From the NCBI RefSeq assembly GCF_027627575.1, contig NZ_CP114065.1, forward strand, positions 1,550,001 to 1,614,000: 64,000 nt of DNA, read 5' to 3'. Each line of letters opens with the position of its first letter. Position 1 is the first letter of the stretch. Of the stretch, positions 45,087 through 57,137 are shown piece after piece. The position numbers and the translations under genes are program-made. The notes under the pieces are model-generated. The model saw nothing but the letters and a program-made list of their open reading frames with translations. It searched no databases and was not told where the DNA came from. The DNA is from Kribbella sp. CA-293567. GTDB lineage: Bacteria; Actinomycetota; Actinomycetes; Propionibacteriales; Kribbellaceae.

Positions 45087-46356
45087 TGTTCTGGTTCAGG
45101 TGGAAGACGTTCGCCTGATCCCACACGGTCTTCAGTCCGACCAGCCGGTCGAGCTTGGCGGGTGGGAAGGCGCGCGTGATCTTGTCGCCGTTCAAGGTGT
45201 TCAGATAGGCGCCGTCGGCGTACTCGGCCAGCGCCTCGGCGTACGCGCGGACGGTCGCGATCCGCTGCTCGTCGTCGGCCGGATCCTCCCACCGCGTGGC
45301 GGTGACGAACTCGAAGAGCGTGTCGCGGTGACTGAACGCCGCATCCTCGTCCGGTACGTCGGCGATCGCGCCGCCGTAGGCCTGCAGGCTCGCGCCCACT
45401 CCGGGGTTGCGAAGGAGGGCGTGGATCGCCTTGTCAGGAAGAGTTTTGAAGTAGTGGCCCTTCCAGTAGCGGCGGTAGTGGTGACCTTGGACGCTGTCGT
45501 CGCGGCTCTGCAGGGTCAGATACGGCAGCTCTTCCACGCTTTCGGTGGCAGCGTTACCGAAGGCCCTGAATGCCGCGAGCAGCGCGTCAGGGTTGCCGGG
45601 GGCACCGACCCAGACGAACCCGACGGTCACCTGGTCGGCGGTGATGACGGTGGTGAAAGTTGCTTGGCGCGGAGCCGTGGCGTTCAGGTCGCGCCAGGCG
45701 CGCAGTACAGGGAAGGCGTCGGCGATCGGGTAGGTGAAGTCGGCGACGAGCGCTCGGGTGCCGATGTGGTGCAGGCGGAACTCGAAGGAGGTGACGATGC
45801 CGAAGTTCCCTCCGCCACCGCGCAGGCCCCAGAACAGCTCCGGGTTCTCGGTCGCGGAAGCGGTGACCACATTGCCTTCGGCGGTGACCAGTTCGTACGA
45901 GTCGACGTTGTCGCAAGCGAGACCGAACTGCCGCGCCAGCCAGCCCATGCCGCCGCCGAGAGTCAGTCCGCCGACACCGGTGTGCGAGACATTTCCCGCG
46001 GTGGTGGCGAGACCGTACTTCTGGGTGGCGCGGTCGAGTTCGCCGAGCAACGCGCCGCCTTCGACCCGGGCGGTGCGGCGGGTGGGATCGACCTGCACGG
46101 CGTTCATCGCGGTCAGGTCGATCATCAGGCCGCCTTCGGGAACGGCGAGACCGGCAACGTTGTGTCCGCCGCAGCGGACGGCGATCTCCAGTTCGTGTTG
46201 CCTGGCGTAGCGGACCGCGGCGGCGACGTCCGCCGTGCTGCGGCAGCGCGCGATCGCGGCCGGCCGGCGGTCGACCATCGCGTTCCAGACGGCACGAGCC
46301 TCGTCGTACCCGAGGTCGCCGGGGTGCAGCAGGGGCAAGGTGTCGGTGGCGGTCAT
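45064..46356 (-). CDS. FAD-binding oxidoreductase of the berberine-bridge-enzyme type
   Basis: 430 residues from ATG 46356 (AGAGGAG 7 bases upstream; the frame runs on to 46647 through the divergent gene). FAD-binding type 4 domain: ADVAAAVRYARQHELEIAVRCGGHNVAG with the His that binds FAD covalently in this family, and GGLTLGGGMGWLARQFGLACDNV. The BBE tail is YLNTLNGDKITRAFPPAKLDRL. It oxidises an alcohol, sugar or alkaloid-like compound; the substrate is not predictable. It is divergent from a MocR regulator, which may control it. Confidence 0.9.
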   Translation of the reverse strand: MTATDTLPLLHPGDLGYDEARAVWNAMVDRRPAAIARCRSTADVAAAVRYARQHELEIAVRCGGHNVAGLAVPEGGLMIDLTAMNAVQVDPTRRTARVEGGALLGELDRATQKYGLATTAGNVSHTGVGGLTLGGGMGWLARQFGLACDNVDSYELVTAEGNVVTASATENPELFWGLRGGGGNFGIVTSFEFRLHHIGTRALVADFTYPIADAFPVLRAWRDLNATAPRQATFTTVITADQVTVGFVWVGAPGNPDALLAAFRAFGNAATESVEELPYLTLQSRDDSVQGHHYRRYWKGHYFKTLPDKAIHALLRNPGVGASLQAYGGAIADVPDEDAAFSHRDTLFEFVTATRWEDPADDEQRIATVRAYAEALAEYADGAYLNTLNGDKITRAFPPAKLDRLVGLKTVWDQANVFHLNQNIKPAHSR

Positions 46357-46434
46357 CGCGCTGCTCCTCTGGTCGGATCTTCCTGGTGCTGTCCACCCTG
46401 ACAGCGAAGCGGTCCCCGGATAAGGTCCAGTTCT

Positions 46435-47850
46435 ATGAGCCGATCCAGGACCAATCTGGGACCGGGCGAGCTGCTGGTCGAGCTCGACCGCGGCAGTACG
46501 GTGCCGCTGCACCAGCAGTTGGAGAGCGGGATTCGGGAGCGGATCCGGCAAGGGCTGCTCCGGGCGGGCACGGCCTTGCCGGCGACCCGGGCACTGGCCG
46601 CGGACCTCGGGCTGTCGCGAGGTGTGGTGGTGGAGGCGTATCAGCAATTGGTTGCCGAGGGCTACTTAGTGAGTCGCGCCGGTGGATACACCCAGGTCGC
46701 GTCGGCAGCGGTTCGGCCATCGGTGCAACCGAGGCTGAGGAACGTTGCGGCCGGGCTGCCGCCGCGGATCGACTTCCGGTACAGCCGGCCCGACGTCACG
46801 CAGTTCCCGCGGACCGCCTGGCTGCGATCGGTCCGCAAGGTGCTGAACGAGTCTCCGCACGAAGCGTTGGCCTATCTCGAAGGTCAGGGCGCACTCGAGT
46901 TGCGGGAGGCACTGGCGGACTACCTCAACCGGGTCCGCGGTACGGCGGCACAGGCGGGCAACATGCTGATCTGCAACGGGTTCGCGCAGGGATCGCGGTT
47001 GTTGCTGCAGGTGCTGGCCGCGGCCGGGTACCGCCGGCTGGCGGTGGAGGATCCATCAGATGACGAGCTCCGGGTGGTGGCGACGACGGCGGGGCTGGAG
47101 ACGATCGGCGTACCGGTGCTGGAGGGCGGGCTGGACGTCGAGGCGCTCGACCGGTCCGGGGCGGACGTCGTACTGGTGACGGCGGCGCATCAGTTCCCGA
47201 CTGGTGCGGTGACCTCCGCGCGGACCCGGGCGGCGTTGATCGACTGGGCGACCCGGCGGGACGCGTTGATCGTCGAGGACGACTACGACGCCGAGTACCG
47301 GTACGACCGGGAGCCGGTCGGGGCGATGCAGGGACTGGCGCCGGAACGGGTGGCCTACGCGGGGACCGCGAGCAAGACGCTCGCGCCGGGGTTGCGGCTG
47401 GGCTGGCTGATCCTGCCGGAGCGGCTGGTCGACCCGATGGCCGAGGCGAAGTTCGCCGACGACCGGGGGTCCTCGGTCTTCGACCAACTGACCTTTGCCG
47501 ACTTCGTCGCCCGAGGCGAGTTCGACCGGCACCTGCGCCGGATGCGCCTGCGGTACCGGTTGTTGCGGGACACGCTGGTCCGGTGCCTGGCAGAGAAGGT
47601 GCCGGATCTGCGGCCGGTCGGCGTCTCGGCCGGACTCCACGTGCTGACCTGGCTGCCACCGGACCTGAGCGAGCAGGACGTGACGCAGGCCGCGCGTGAC
47701 CGTGGACTCGGCGTCTACGGCCTCCAGCCCTACTGGGTGCACAACACCGGCGCCGAGGGCCTGGTCTTCGGCTACGGCAGCCTGACCGAACATGCCGTTG
47801 CCAAAGGCATCGATCTGCTCGCGGACGCCGTCGCCGCGGTACGGAAGTAG
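46435..47850 (+). CDS. MocR-type regulator: GntR HTH plus aminotransferase domain
   Basis: 471 residues. The GntR winged helix is about 20-88 (PLHQQLESGIRERIRQG, LSRGVVVEAYQQLVAEGYL). The class I aminotransferase fold is about 115-465, with the PLP lysine in YAGTASKTLAPGLRLGW and IVEDDYDAEYRYDREP before it. MocR proteins sense PLP or an amino compound and regulate a divergent neighbour, here the BBE oxidoreductase. TAAGGT lies 8 bases before ATG 46435; GGTCC occurs as a direct repeat in the 78-bp gap. Confidence 0.92.
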   Translation: MSRSRTNLGPGELLVELDRGSTVPLHQQLESGIRERIRQGLLRAGTALPATRALAADLGLSRGVVVEAYQQLVAEGYLVSRAGGYTQVASAAVRPSVQPRLRNVAAGLPPRIDFRYSRPDVTQFPRTAWLRSVRKVLNESPHEALAYLEGQGALELREALADYLNRVRGTAAQAGNMLICNGFAQGSRLLLQVLAAAGYRRLAVEDPSDDELRVVATTAGLETIGVPVLEGGLDVEALDRSGADVVLVTAAHQFPTGAVTSARTRAALIDWATRRDALIVEDDYDAEYRYDREPVGAMQGLAPERVAYAGTASKTLAPGLRLGWLILPERLVDPMAEAKFADDRGSSVFDQLTFADFVARGEFDRHLRRMRLRYRLLRDTLVRCLAEKVPDLRPVGVSAGLHVLTWLPPDLSEQDVTQAARDRGLGVYGLQPYWVHNTGAEGLVFGYGSLTEHAVAKGIDLLADAVAAVRK

Positions 47851-47874
47851 GTCCGGGCGACGAGGGTCGCCGGA

Positions 47875-47914
47875 TTCTCAGCTGATTCATCGGTTCAGCC
47901 GATGGAGTTCTCAG
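47875..47914 (+). promoter_or_regulatory. Direct repeats before the HtrA protease gene
   Basis: TTCTCAG occurs at 47875-47881 and 47908-47914, 33 bp apart, with a related GGTTCAGCC between. Repeats of this kind resemble the direct-repeat site of the MprA response regulator, which controls the HtrA-type gene pepD in mycobacteria. No two-component genes are in the window. Confidence 0.4.
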
Positions 47915-47969
47915 ACTGCCGAGGTCTACTCGATATCAGGCAGGTACAGGGCTGAGGAGGCAACGGGAC

Positions 47970-49307
47970 ATGAGTAGCACCGAGGGGCAGTTCGGGCCTT
48001 CGCAGTACGGGCCGCAGTGGGGGCCGGGGCCGCAGCAGGCGCCGAGGCGAAGGAAGCGGTTGCCGATGGTGGTCGGGGCGCTCGGGCTGGCGGCGCTGGT
48101 GGCCGGGGGTTCGGTTGCCTGGGGCATCGATCAGCAGCCGGTCGCGAACAGCGGCTCCACGATGGCGCAGGTGCTGAACCCGTCGGCGGTGGCGGCCGAG
48201 GTCTCGCCGGGGCTGGTCAACATCAACACGGTGCTCGGGTATCAGGGCGCGAAGGCTGCTGGTACCGGGATCGTGCTGACGTCGGACGGTGAGGTGCTGA
48301 CCAACCATCACGTGATCGCCGGCGCGACGGAGATCTCGGTGACCAACGTCGGGAACGGCAGGACGTACTCCGCGAGCGTCGCCGGGTACGACTCCGAGCA
48401 CGACATCGCGGTACTGAAGCTCGAGGACGCGTCCGGGCTGGAGACGGCGAAGATCGGTGATTCCTCGAAGGTGAAGGTCGGGGACCAGGTGGTCGGGATC
48501 GGCAACGCGGGCGGAAAGGGCGGTACGCCGAGCTACGCGCCGGGCCAGGTGACGGCGCTGAACCAGGCGATCACCGCGACCGACGAGTCCGGGGCGAATC
48601 CGGAGCAGCTGGAGGGGCTGATCCAGACCGACGCGAACATCCAGCCGGGCGATTCCGGCGGGCCGTTGGCGAACTCGGCGGGAGAGGTGGTCGGTGTCGA
48701 CACGGCTGGTGGGTCGGGGAACTCCGGTGACGGTGTGGGGCAGACCGGGTATCAGCCGAATGTGAACGGAAGCAGGTCGCCGAGTACTGCGATCGCGGCG
48801 TTGACCGGGTTCGGTGACGGGTCCGGCGGCGGATACGGGCAGGGCTCGGGTGATGGCCAGGGTTCCGGTGATGAAGCAGGTCAGGGGGTGCCTGGACAGA
48901 GCGGTGGTTACGGGCAGTTGCCTGGAGGTGAGCAGGAACCTACGGGGTATGCGGTGCCGATCAATCAGGCGATGGAGATCGTGGGGCAGATCGACTCGGG
49001 GAAGGCGTCCGGGGAGGTGCACCTCGGTGGGTCGCCGCTGCTCGGGGTGTCGATCCTCTCGAACGCCGACGGCACCACCGGCGCGGTGGTCAACGACGTG
49101 ATCGCCGACGGGAAGGCCGACCAGGCCGGGATCGAGGCCGGCGACGTGATCACCAGCTTCGCCGGTGAGGAAGTCGGCTCACCCGAGGCGCTCTCGACGC
49201 TGCTCGACCAGCACCACCCCGGCGACAAGGTGTCGGTCTCCTGGACCGACCGGTCGGGCCGGCGCCACGCCAAGACGATCGAACTGATCACCGGACCGGT
49301 TCGCTGA
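47970..49307 (+). CDS. Membrane-anchored HtrA-type serine protease (S1C)
   Basis: 445 residues. A Gly/Pro/Gln-rich cytosolic head and basic RRRKR precede one TM helix (about 32-52). The extracytoplasmic protease has an intact triad: His114 (TNHHVI), Asp145 (EHDIAVL) and Ser229 (GDSGGP). A Gly/Ser/Gln-rich low-complexity insert of about 80 residues (about 250-328) lies between the protease core and the strand with TGYAVPINQ; the PDZ domain covers about 345-440. It degrades or refolds damaged envelope proteins. Start ATG 47970 behind GAGGAGG. Confidence 0.93.
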   Translation: MSSTEGQFGPSQYGPQWGPGPQQAPRRRKRLPMVVGALGLAALVAGGSVAWGIDQQPVANSGSTMAQVLNPSAVAAEVSPGLVNINTVLGYQGAKAAGTGIVLTSDGEVLTNHHVIAGATEISVTNVGNGRTYSASVAGYDSEHDIAVLKLEDASGLETAKIGDSSKVKVGDQVVGIGNAGGKGGTPSYAPGQVTALNQAITATDESGANPEQLEGLIQTDANIQPGDSGGPLANSAGEVVGVDTAGGSGNSGDGVGQTGYQPNVNGSRSPSTAIAALTGFGDGSGGGYGQGSGDGQGSGDEAGQGVPGQSGGYGQLPGGEQEPTGYAVPINQAMEIVGQIDSGKASGEVHLGGSPLLGVSILSNADGTTGAVVNDVIADGKADQAGIEAGDVITSFAGEEVGSPEALSTLLDQHHPGDKVSVSWTDRSGRRHAKTIELITGPVR

Positions 49308-49390
49308 CAGTTCTCCCCACCTCTCGTCTCGAAGAGTGGTACTTCGTCTCAGTAATCGGTCAGAGATTCTGATTCGCCCCGCTCCATCAG

Positions 49391-49396
49391 TAGCAT
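49391..49396 (+). promoter_or_regulatory. Possible -10 element of the metH transcript
   Basis: TAGCAT lies 18 bp after TTCTGA (49367-49372). The predicted start near 49403 would place the riboswitch fold at the very 5' end of the RNA. Confidence 0.4.
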
Positions 49397-49404
49397 TACG
49401 GTCC

Positions 49405-49485
49405 AGGTCGAGAGGCGCTGCGACGGGCCCGGTGGGGTTCGCCACGCTCGGTCTGGTTCGACCGAGTAAGGGCGCCTCCGGAAAC
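49405..49485 (+). promoter_or_regulatory. S-adenosylhomocysteine (SAH) riboswitch
   Basis: Three helices as in the SAH class. P1 is GAGGCGC (49412-49418) with GCGCCTC (49472-49478). A hairpin GTGG/CCAC is at 49432-49435/49442-49445. A third is CTCGGTC/GACCGAG (49447-49453/49460-49466). The conserved blocks GCGCTGCGACG, GCTCGG and AAGGGCGC are where the SAH consensus has them. It lies directly before metH, a known target: SAH binding should raise expression so that homocysteine is remethylated. Assigned from memory of the consensus, not by a covariance search. Confidence 0.75.
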
Positions 49486-49505
49486 TCTTCTGGAGGTGGC
49501 CGAAG

Positions 49506-53117
<3,612 letters not shown>

Positions 53118-53170
53118 CAGCCTGGATCGAAGTGTGCGGTGGCCGCGGTTCCTCGTTCTACAGTGACGGG

Positions 53171-53662
53171 ATGACCGTCACGCTCCGAGCCGCGACCGCC
53201 GCCGACACCGACGCGATCGCCTCCATCTGGTACTCCGGGTGGGGCGACGGTCACGTCGGAAACGTGCCCGACGAGCTGGTGGCGGTCCGCACCAAGGAGA
53301 CGTTCTGGCAGCGGGTGCCGGGCCGGATCGCGGACACCACCGTGGCGCTGGCCAGTACGGACGAAGCCTCCGCGGAGGTGGCCGGCTTCGTGATGGTGGT
53401 GGGTGACGAGGTCGAGCAGGTCTACGTGGCGGGCGAGCATCGAGGGTCCGGGATCGCCGGCACGTTGATCGCCGAGGCCGAGCGGCAGGTCAAGGCCAAC
53501 GGTCACGCCGAGGCGTGGCTCGCGGTGGCGACCGGCAATACTCGCGCCCGGCGGTTCTACGAGCGCAGCGGCTGGGTCGACGCCGGTGCCTTCGACTATC
53601 CCGCGACCACCGAAGACGGGTCCATTCCGGTGCCGTGCCACCGGTACACCAAGGTGGTCTGA
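53171..53662 (+). CDS. GNAT N-acetyltransferase
   Basis: 163 residues from ATG 53171; TACAGT lies 6 bases upstream (leaderless). TLRAATAADTDAIASIW is the N-terminal strand/helix. VEQVYVAGEHRGSGIAGTLIAEAE (about 77-100) is the acetyl-CoA-binding motif A, and NTRARRFYERSGW motif B. Substrate unknown. The stop directly abuts the stop of the convergent TetR gene with no base between. Confidence 0.88.
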   Translation: MTVTLRAATAADTDAIASIWYSGWGDGHVGNVPDELVAVRTKETFWQRVPGRIADTTVALASTDEASAEVAGFVMVVGDEVEQVYVAGEHRGSGIAGTLIAEAERQVKANGHAEAWLAVATGNTRARRFYERSGWVDAGAFDYPATTEDGSIPVPCHRYTKVV

Positions 53663-54331
53663 TCAGCGCGGCAGGACGCCGACCAGCAGGGTGTCCAGGG
53701 CCATCCGCAGCGCCGGGGCGAACTCGACCCGGTACGCCGCGACGGCGGGATCAGCTTCGTAGACCGCAGTGATCGCCGCGGCCGGATGGGCGTGGGTCCA
53801 CAGCGCGCCGGCGAGCATCGAGACCGCGGCGATGAAGCGGAACGCGCCGTCCTCGCCGAGCTCCGGCACGCGCTCGATCACCTGGCCGACGAGCTCCCGC
53901 AGGTTGGCGATCGAGCCGCGCTTGAACTGGAGCGCCACCTCGACGGAGATGTTGTGCTCCAGTACGGCGGCCTGCGCGCTCATCAGTGCACACAGCATCG
54001 GTCGGGACGCCAGCGTCTCGACCATCGCGTCGGCCAGCCGGCCGCCCCGCTCCGCGGCGGACGAGGCCGGATCCACGGTCCTGGTCAGCTCCTCGCCGAG
54101 CTGGGCGATCCACTCCCGGGTCTCCGTGTCGAGCAACTCCAGCAGGATCGCCTCCCGGGACCCGAAGTAGTTCAGCACGTTCGACTTGGCCAGCCTGACC
54201 CGGCGGCTGAGTTCGTTCAGGGTGAGCTGGGCGACCGGCAGCTCGGCCAGCATCGCGGCGGCGGTGGCGAGGATCGCGCGACGCCGCTCGGCCCGCTGTT
54301 CCTCGCTCCGGGCGCGCTGGAAGGTCGTCAT
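53663..54331 (-). CDS. TetR family transcriptional regulator
   Basis: 222 residues. The HTH is at about 19-65 (RAILATAAAMLAELPVAQLTLNELSRRVRLAKSNVLNYFGSREAIL). The helical C-terminal domain has the order seen in regulators of SDR or efflux genes. It is divergent from the SDR at 54430; three operator-like dyads fill the gap. Confidence 0.92.
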   Translation of the reverse strand: MTTFQRARSEEQRAERRRAILATAAAMLAELPVAQLTLNELSRRVRLAKSNVLNYFGSREAILLELLDTETREWIAQLGEELTRTVDPASSAAERGGRLADAMVETLASRPMLCALMSAQAAVLEHNISVEVALQFKRGSIANLRELVGQVIERVPELGEDGAFRFIAAVSMLAGALWTHAHPAAAITAVYEADPAVAAYRVEFAPALRMALDTLLVGVLPR

Positions 54332-54342
54332 GGCCGCATTCT

Positions 54343-54413
54343 ACAGACCGATGGTCTGTTGCCAGCAGACCGACGGTCTGTTAACTTCGTGATTAACAGA
54401 CCGGCAGTCTTTT
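54343..54413. promoter_or_regulatory. Three TetR operators in the tetR-SDR gap
   Basis: O1 ACAGACC-GAT-GGTCTGT (54343-54359) is perfect. O2 CAGACC-GAC-GGTCTG (54366-54380) is perfect over 6+6. O3 ACAGACC-GGC-AGTCTTT (54397-54413) matches less well. Centres are 22 and 32 bp apart. They cover both promoters, so repression of both genes by the TetR protein is likely. Confidence 0.88.
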
Positions 54414-54429
54414 ACTGAAGGAGCAGCTC

Positions 54430-55356
54430 ATGTACGACGTCCCCGACCAGACCGGCAAGTACGCAGTGGTGACCGGCGCGAACAGCGGTACCGGCAAGGA
54501 GGCGGTCCGGCGGCTGGCGGGAGCCGGCGCCCGGATCGTGCTGGCGGTCCGGACGCCGTCGAAGGGGGAGCAGGCTCGCAAGGAGATCCTGGCGCAGTAC
54601 CCGCAGGCGCAACTGGAGGTACGGCGAGTCGATCTGGCCGACCTGCCGTCGGTGCGGGAGTTCGCCGACGGGCTGGTCGCCGACGGGCTTCCGCTCGATC
54701 TGCTGCTCAACAACGCAGGCGTGATGGCGCCGCCGGCGCGGATGACGACCGCTGACGGCTTCGAGCTGCAGTTCGGCAGCAACTTCCTCGGCCCGTTCGC
54801 GCTGACGCTGCGACTGCTGCCGTTGCTGCTCGCCGCGCCGGCGCCGCGGGTGGCGACGATGAGCAGCGGGGCGGCCAACTTCGGCCGGATCCACTTCGAC
54901 GATCTCCAGTGGGAGCGGCGCTACCGGCCGGCCGCGGCGTACGCGCAATCCAAGCTGGCCGACCTGATGTTCGCCCACCAGCTCGCCGCGATCGCGCACG
55001 AGCGCGGCTGGAACCTGATGAGCAACGCCGCTCACCCCGGCTTCACCCGGACCAATCTGCAGTCGACCGGTCCAAGCCTCGGCCTCGACCGGCCGCCGTT
55101 GCTGGTCCGGATCACCGAGCGCGTGAATCCGCTGCCTTCGCAGGGTGTCGAGCAGGGAGCAGAGCCGTTGCTGTTCGCCGCCACCAGTCCTGCGGCCGTG
55201 GCCGGCGGCTACTACGGCCCGAGCAAGGCGCTCGGACTGGTCGGCCCGACCAAGGTGGTGAAGTCTCCGAAGCGTTCGCTCGACGAGCCTGCCAATGCGC
55301 GCCTGTGGCTTGCGGCCGAACAACTGACCGGTGTCGCACTGCCGAGCCACGTCTGA
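54430..55356 (+). CDS. SDR family oxidoreductase, retinol dehydrogenase/POR-like
   Basis: 308 residues. Cofactor loop [10 protein letters not shown] (about 15-24), NNAGVM, Ser in [10 protein letters not shown], and catalytic YAQSK (about 175-179). The length and the [15 protein letters not shown] insert place it with protochlorophyllide-reductase/retinol-dehydrogenase-like SDRs. Controlled, most likely repressed, by the divergent TetR through three operators. Start ATG 54430 behind AAGGAG. The inducer and substrate are probably the same or related molecule (inference). Confidence 0.88.
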   Translation: MYDVPDQTGKYAVVTGANSGTGKEAVRRLAGAGARIVLAVRTPSKGEQARKEILAQYPQAQLEVRRVDLADLPSVREFADGLVADGLPLDLLLNNAGVMAPPARMTTADGFELQFGSNFLGPFALTLRLLPLLLAAPAPRVATMSSGAANFGRIHFDDLQWERRYRPAAAYAQSKLADLMFAHQLAAIAHERGWNLMSNAAHPGFTRTNLQSTGPSLGLDRPPLLVRITERVNPLPSQGVEQGAEPLLFAATSPAAVAGGYYGPSKALGLVGPTKVVKSPKRSLDEPANARLWLAAEQLTGVALPSHV

Positions 55357-55398
55357 CGGTTCCGCCGCCGGAGGAGCTGCTGCGTTTATGGTGCGGGG

Positions 55399-56178
55399 AT
55401 GAGCGAGTGGGCGCAGGGGGAGATCTACGAGTCGTACGTCGGACGCTGGAGCCGGCTGGTCGCCGCGGAGTTCGTGGCGCGGCTCGATCAGCCGGCCGGT
55501 CAGCGGTGGCTCGACGTCGGGTGTGGCACGGGCGCCCTGACCAGCACGATCCTGGCGGCCGCGGAGCCGGCTGAGGTGCTCGGGGTGGATCCGTCGGAAG
55601 GGTTCGTCGGGTATGCGCGGGGCGCAGTACGGGACCGGCGGGCGCGGTTCGAGGTACGGTCGGCCGCGGAGCTGGCCGATGAGGCGTTCGACGGAGCCTT
55701 CGACGTGGTGGTCGCGGGGCTGGTGCTCAACTTCATCCCGGACCGGCCGGCCGCGTTGCGCCGGTTGCGGTCGATCGGCCGGACGGTGGCGGTCTATGTC
55801 TGGGACTACGCCGAGGGCATGCAGTTGATGAAGTACTTCTGGGACGCCGCCGGGCAGGTCCGGCCGCAGGACCGGGACCTGGACGAGGGCCGGAGCTTCC
55901 CGTTCTGCAACGAGGCCGGGCTCGAAGCGCTGTTCGCGGAGGCGGGTTTCAGCGACATCGAGACCGGCGCGATCGTCGTACCGACGGTGTTCGAGTCGTT
56001 CGACGCGTACTGGACGCCGTTCCTCGGAGGGCAGGGAGTGGCGCCCGCCTACCTGCGAAGCCTCGACTTCGATGCCCAGGAGGCGATCCGAGCGCTGGTC
56101 GAGTCGCGCTTGCCGATCGACGCCGACGGTTCCATCGCGCTCACCGCACGGGCCTGGTCAGTTCGCGGTACGAGCTGA
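55399..56178 (+). CDS. SAM-dependent methyltransferase, class I
   Basis: 259 residues. Motif I WLDVGCGTGALTSTIL (about 36-51) binds SAM, VLGVDPSEGFV is motif II, and FDVVVAGLVLNFIPD the post-motif. This is the Methyltransf_11/UbiE-like group. Substrate unknown. TATGGT is 6 bases before ATG 55399 (leaderless). The last 21 bases overlap the convergent GNAT gene. Confidence 0.88.
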   Translation: MSEWAQGEIYESYVGRWSRLVAAEFVARLDQPAGQRWLDVGCGTGALTSTILAAAEPAEVLGVDPSEGFVGYARGAVRDRRARFEVRSAAELADEAFDGAFDVVVAGLVLNFIPDRPAALRRLRSIGRTVAVYVWDYAEGMQLMKYFWDAAGQVRPQDRDLDEGRSFPFCNEAGLEALFAEAGFSDIETGAIVVPTVFESFDAYWTPFLGGQGVAPAYLRSLDFDAQEAIRALVESRLPIDADGSIALTARAWSVRGTS

Positions 56179-56697
56179 CTGCCAGCTGCTCCGCAGCAGC
56201 CCGAACAACAGGTCGTCGGTCCACTCGCCCTTGAACCAGGAGTTCTCCGGCCGGAATCCCTCCTGCCGGAAGCCGACCCGCTCCAGCAGGCGGACCGACG
56301 AGAGATTGCGGGCGTCGCATTCGGCGGAGACGCGATGCAGGCCGCGCTCGGTGAACAGATGCTCGAGCAGCCCGTTGACGGCCTCGGTCGCATAACCCCT
56401 GCCCTGGTACGCCGGAGCCAGCGTGTAGCCGAGTTCGGCCTGCCTCAGGTTGTCGCAAGTGTTCAGCCCGAGGTCGCCGACGAGCTGACCGTCGAGGTCG
56501 ATCGCGTACTGGAACCAGCCGGGCTGCGCGGGGTCCCCGGTCGTGAAGGCGGCCACCGTCGTCCTGGCCTGCTTCAGGCTGAAAGGGGCGTCCCAGGACT
56601 GATACCGAGCGACCTCGGGAATCGACCGGTACGCCGCGAACGCCTCCGCGTCCCCGGGACGGAACCGCCGCAGCACCAGCCGTTCGGTCGCGATCAT
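56158..56697 (-). CDS. GNAT N-acetyltransferase, RimJ/RimL type
   Basis: 179 residues. It starts MIATERLVLRRFRPGDAEAF; the acetyl-CoA loop is LAPAYQGRGYATEAVNGLLEHL (about 97-118) and SSVRLLERVGFRQEG follows. Substrate unknown. CATACT lies 6 bases before its ATG, a leaderless pattern. Confidence 0.88.
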   Translation of the reverse strand: MIATERLVLRRFRPGDAEAFAAYRSIPEVARYQSWDAPFSLKQARTTVAAFTTGDPAQPGWFQYAIDLDGQLVGDLGLNTCDNLRQAELGYTLAPAYQGRGYATEAVNGLLEHLFTERGLHRVSAECDARNLSSVRLLERVGFRQEGFRPENSWFKGEWTDDLLFGLLRSSWQSARTAN

Positions 56698-56713
56698 CGG
56701 TCCAGTATGGCGA

Positions 56714-56740
56714 TGTCAAGAATCACCGGTCGGTCTCGTC
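56714..56740 (+). promoter_or_regulatory. ECF-type promoter before the YCII gene
   Basis: TGTCAA (56714-56719), 17-bp spacer, CGTC (56737-56740), 43 bases before ATG 56784. It fits the general ECF pattern and differs by one base at each element from the ECF42 sites at 30624 and 32461. Confidence 0.45.
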
Positions 56741-56783
56741 CTTCCAGTACGACCGCAGAGGGCGGCCGGAAGGCGAGGTGGCG

Positions 56784-57137
56784 ATGAAGTACTTGCTGAT
56801 CCTGCAGGGGAACGCCGTAGTGCTGGAGCGGTTGACGACCGAACAGCGCGCGGCGATCAGCGCGGGGCATCGGGAGTTTCAGCGGATCGCGGCAGAGGCG
56901 GGCGAGTTGATCAGTACGGCAGCACTGGCTGACCCATCGGCCGGCACGGTGATCCGCACCCGGGACGGCAAGCGCCAGATCTCCGCTGGACCGTCTCGGC
57001 AAGCCGCTGACTTCATGGGCGGGTACTACCTGGTCGACGTGGAGGGACGCGAGCGAGCGGTCGAGCTCGCCGATCTGCTGCCTGACAGTCAGATCGACGG
57101 GCTCGCGGTCGAGATCCGCCCGGTGATGTGCGGTTAG
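56784..57137 (+). CDS. YCII-related protein
   Basis: 117 residues from ATG 56784 (GCGAGG 5 bases upstream; GTG 56778 is the alternative). It opens MKYLLILQGN and has RQISAGPSRQAADFMGGYYLVDV, where DGPF-family proteins carry DGPF; here it reads AGPS, so the motif is degenerate. It is a dimeric alpha-beta barrel. The end overlaps the stop of the convergent lyase gene. A distant relative of the DGPF protein at 30693. Confidence 0.8.
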   Translation: MKYLLILQGNAVVLERLTTEQRAAISAGHREFQRIAAEAGELISTAALADPSAGTVIRTRDGKRQISAGPSRQAADFMGGYYLVDVEGRERAVELADLLPDSQIDGLAVEIRPVMCG

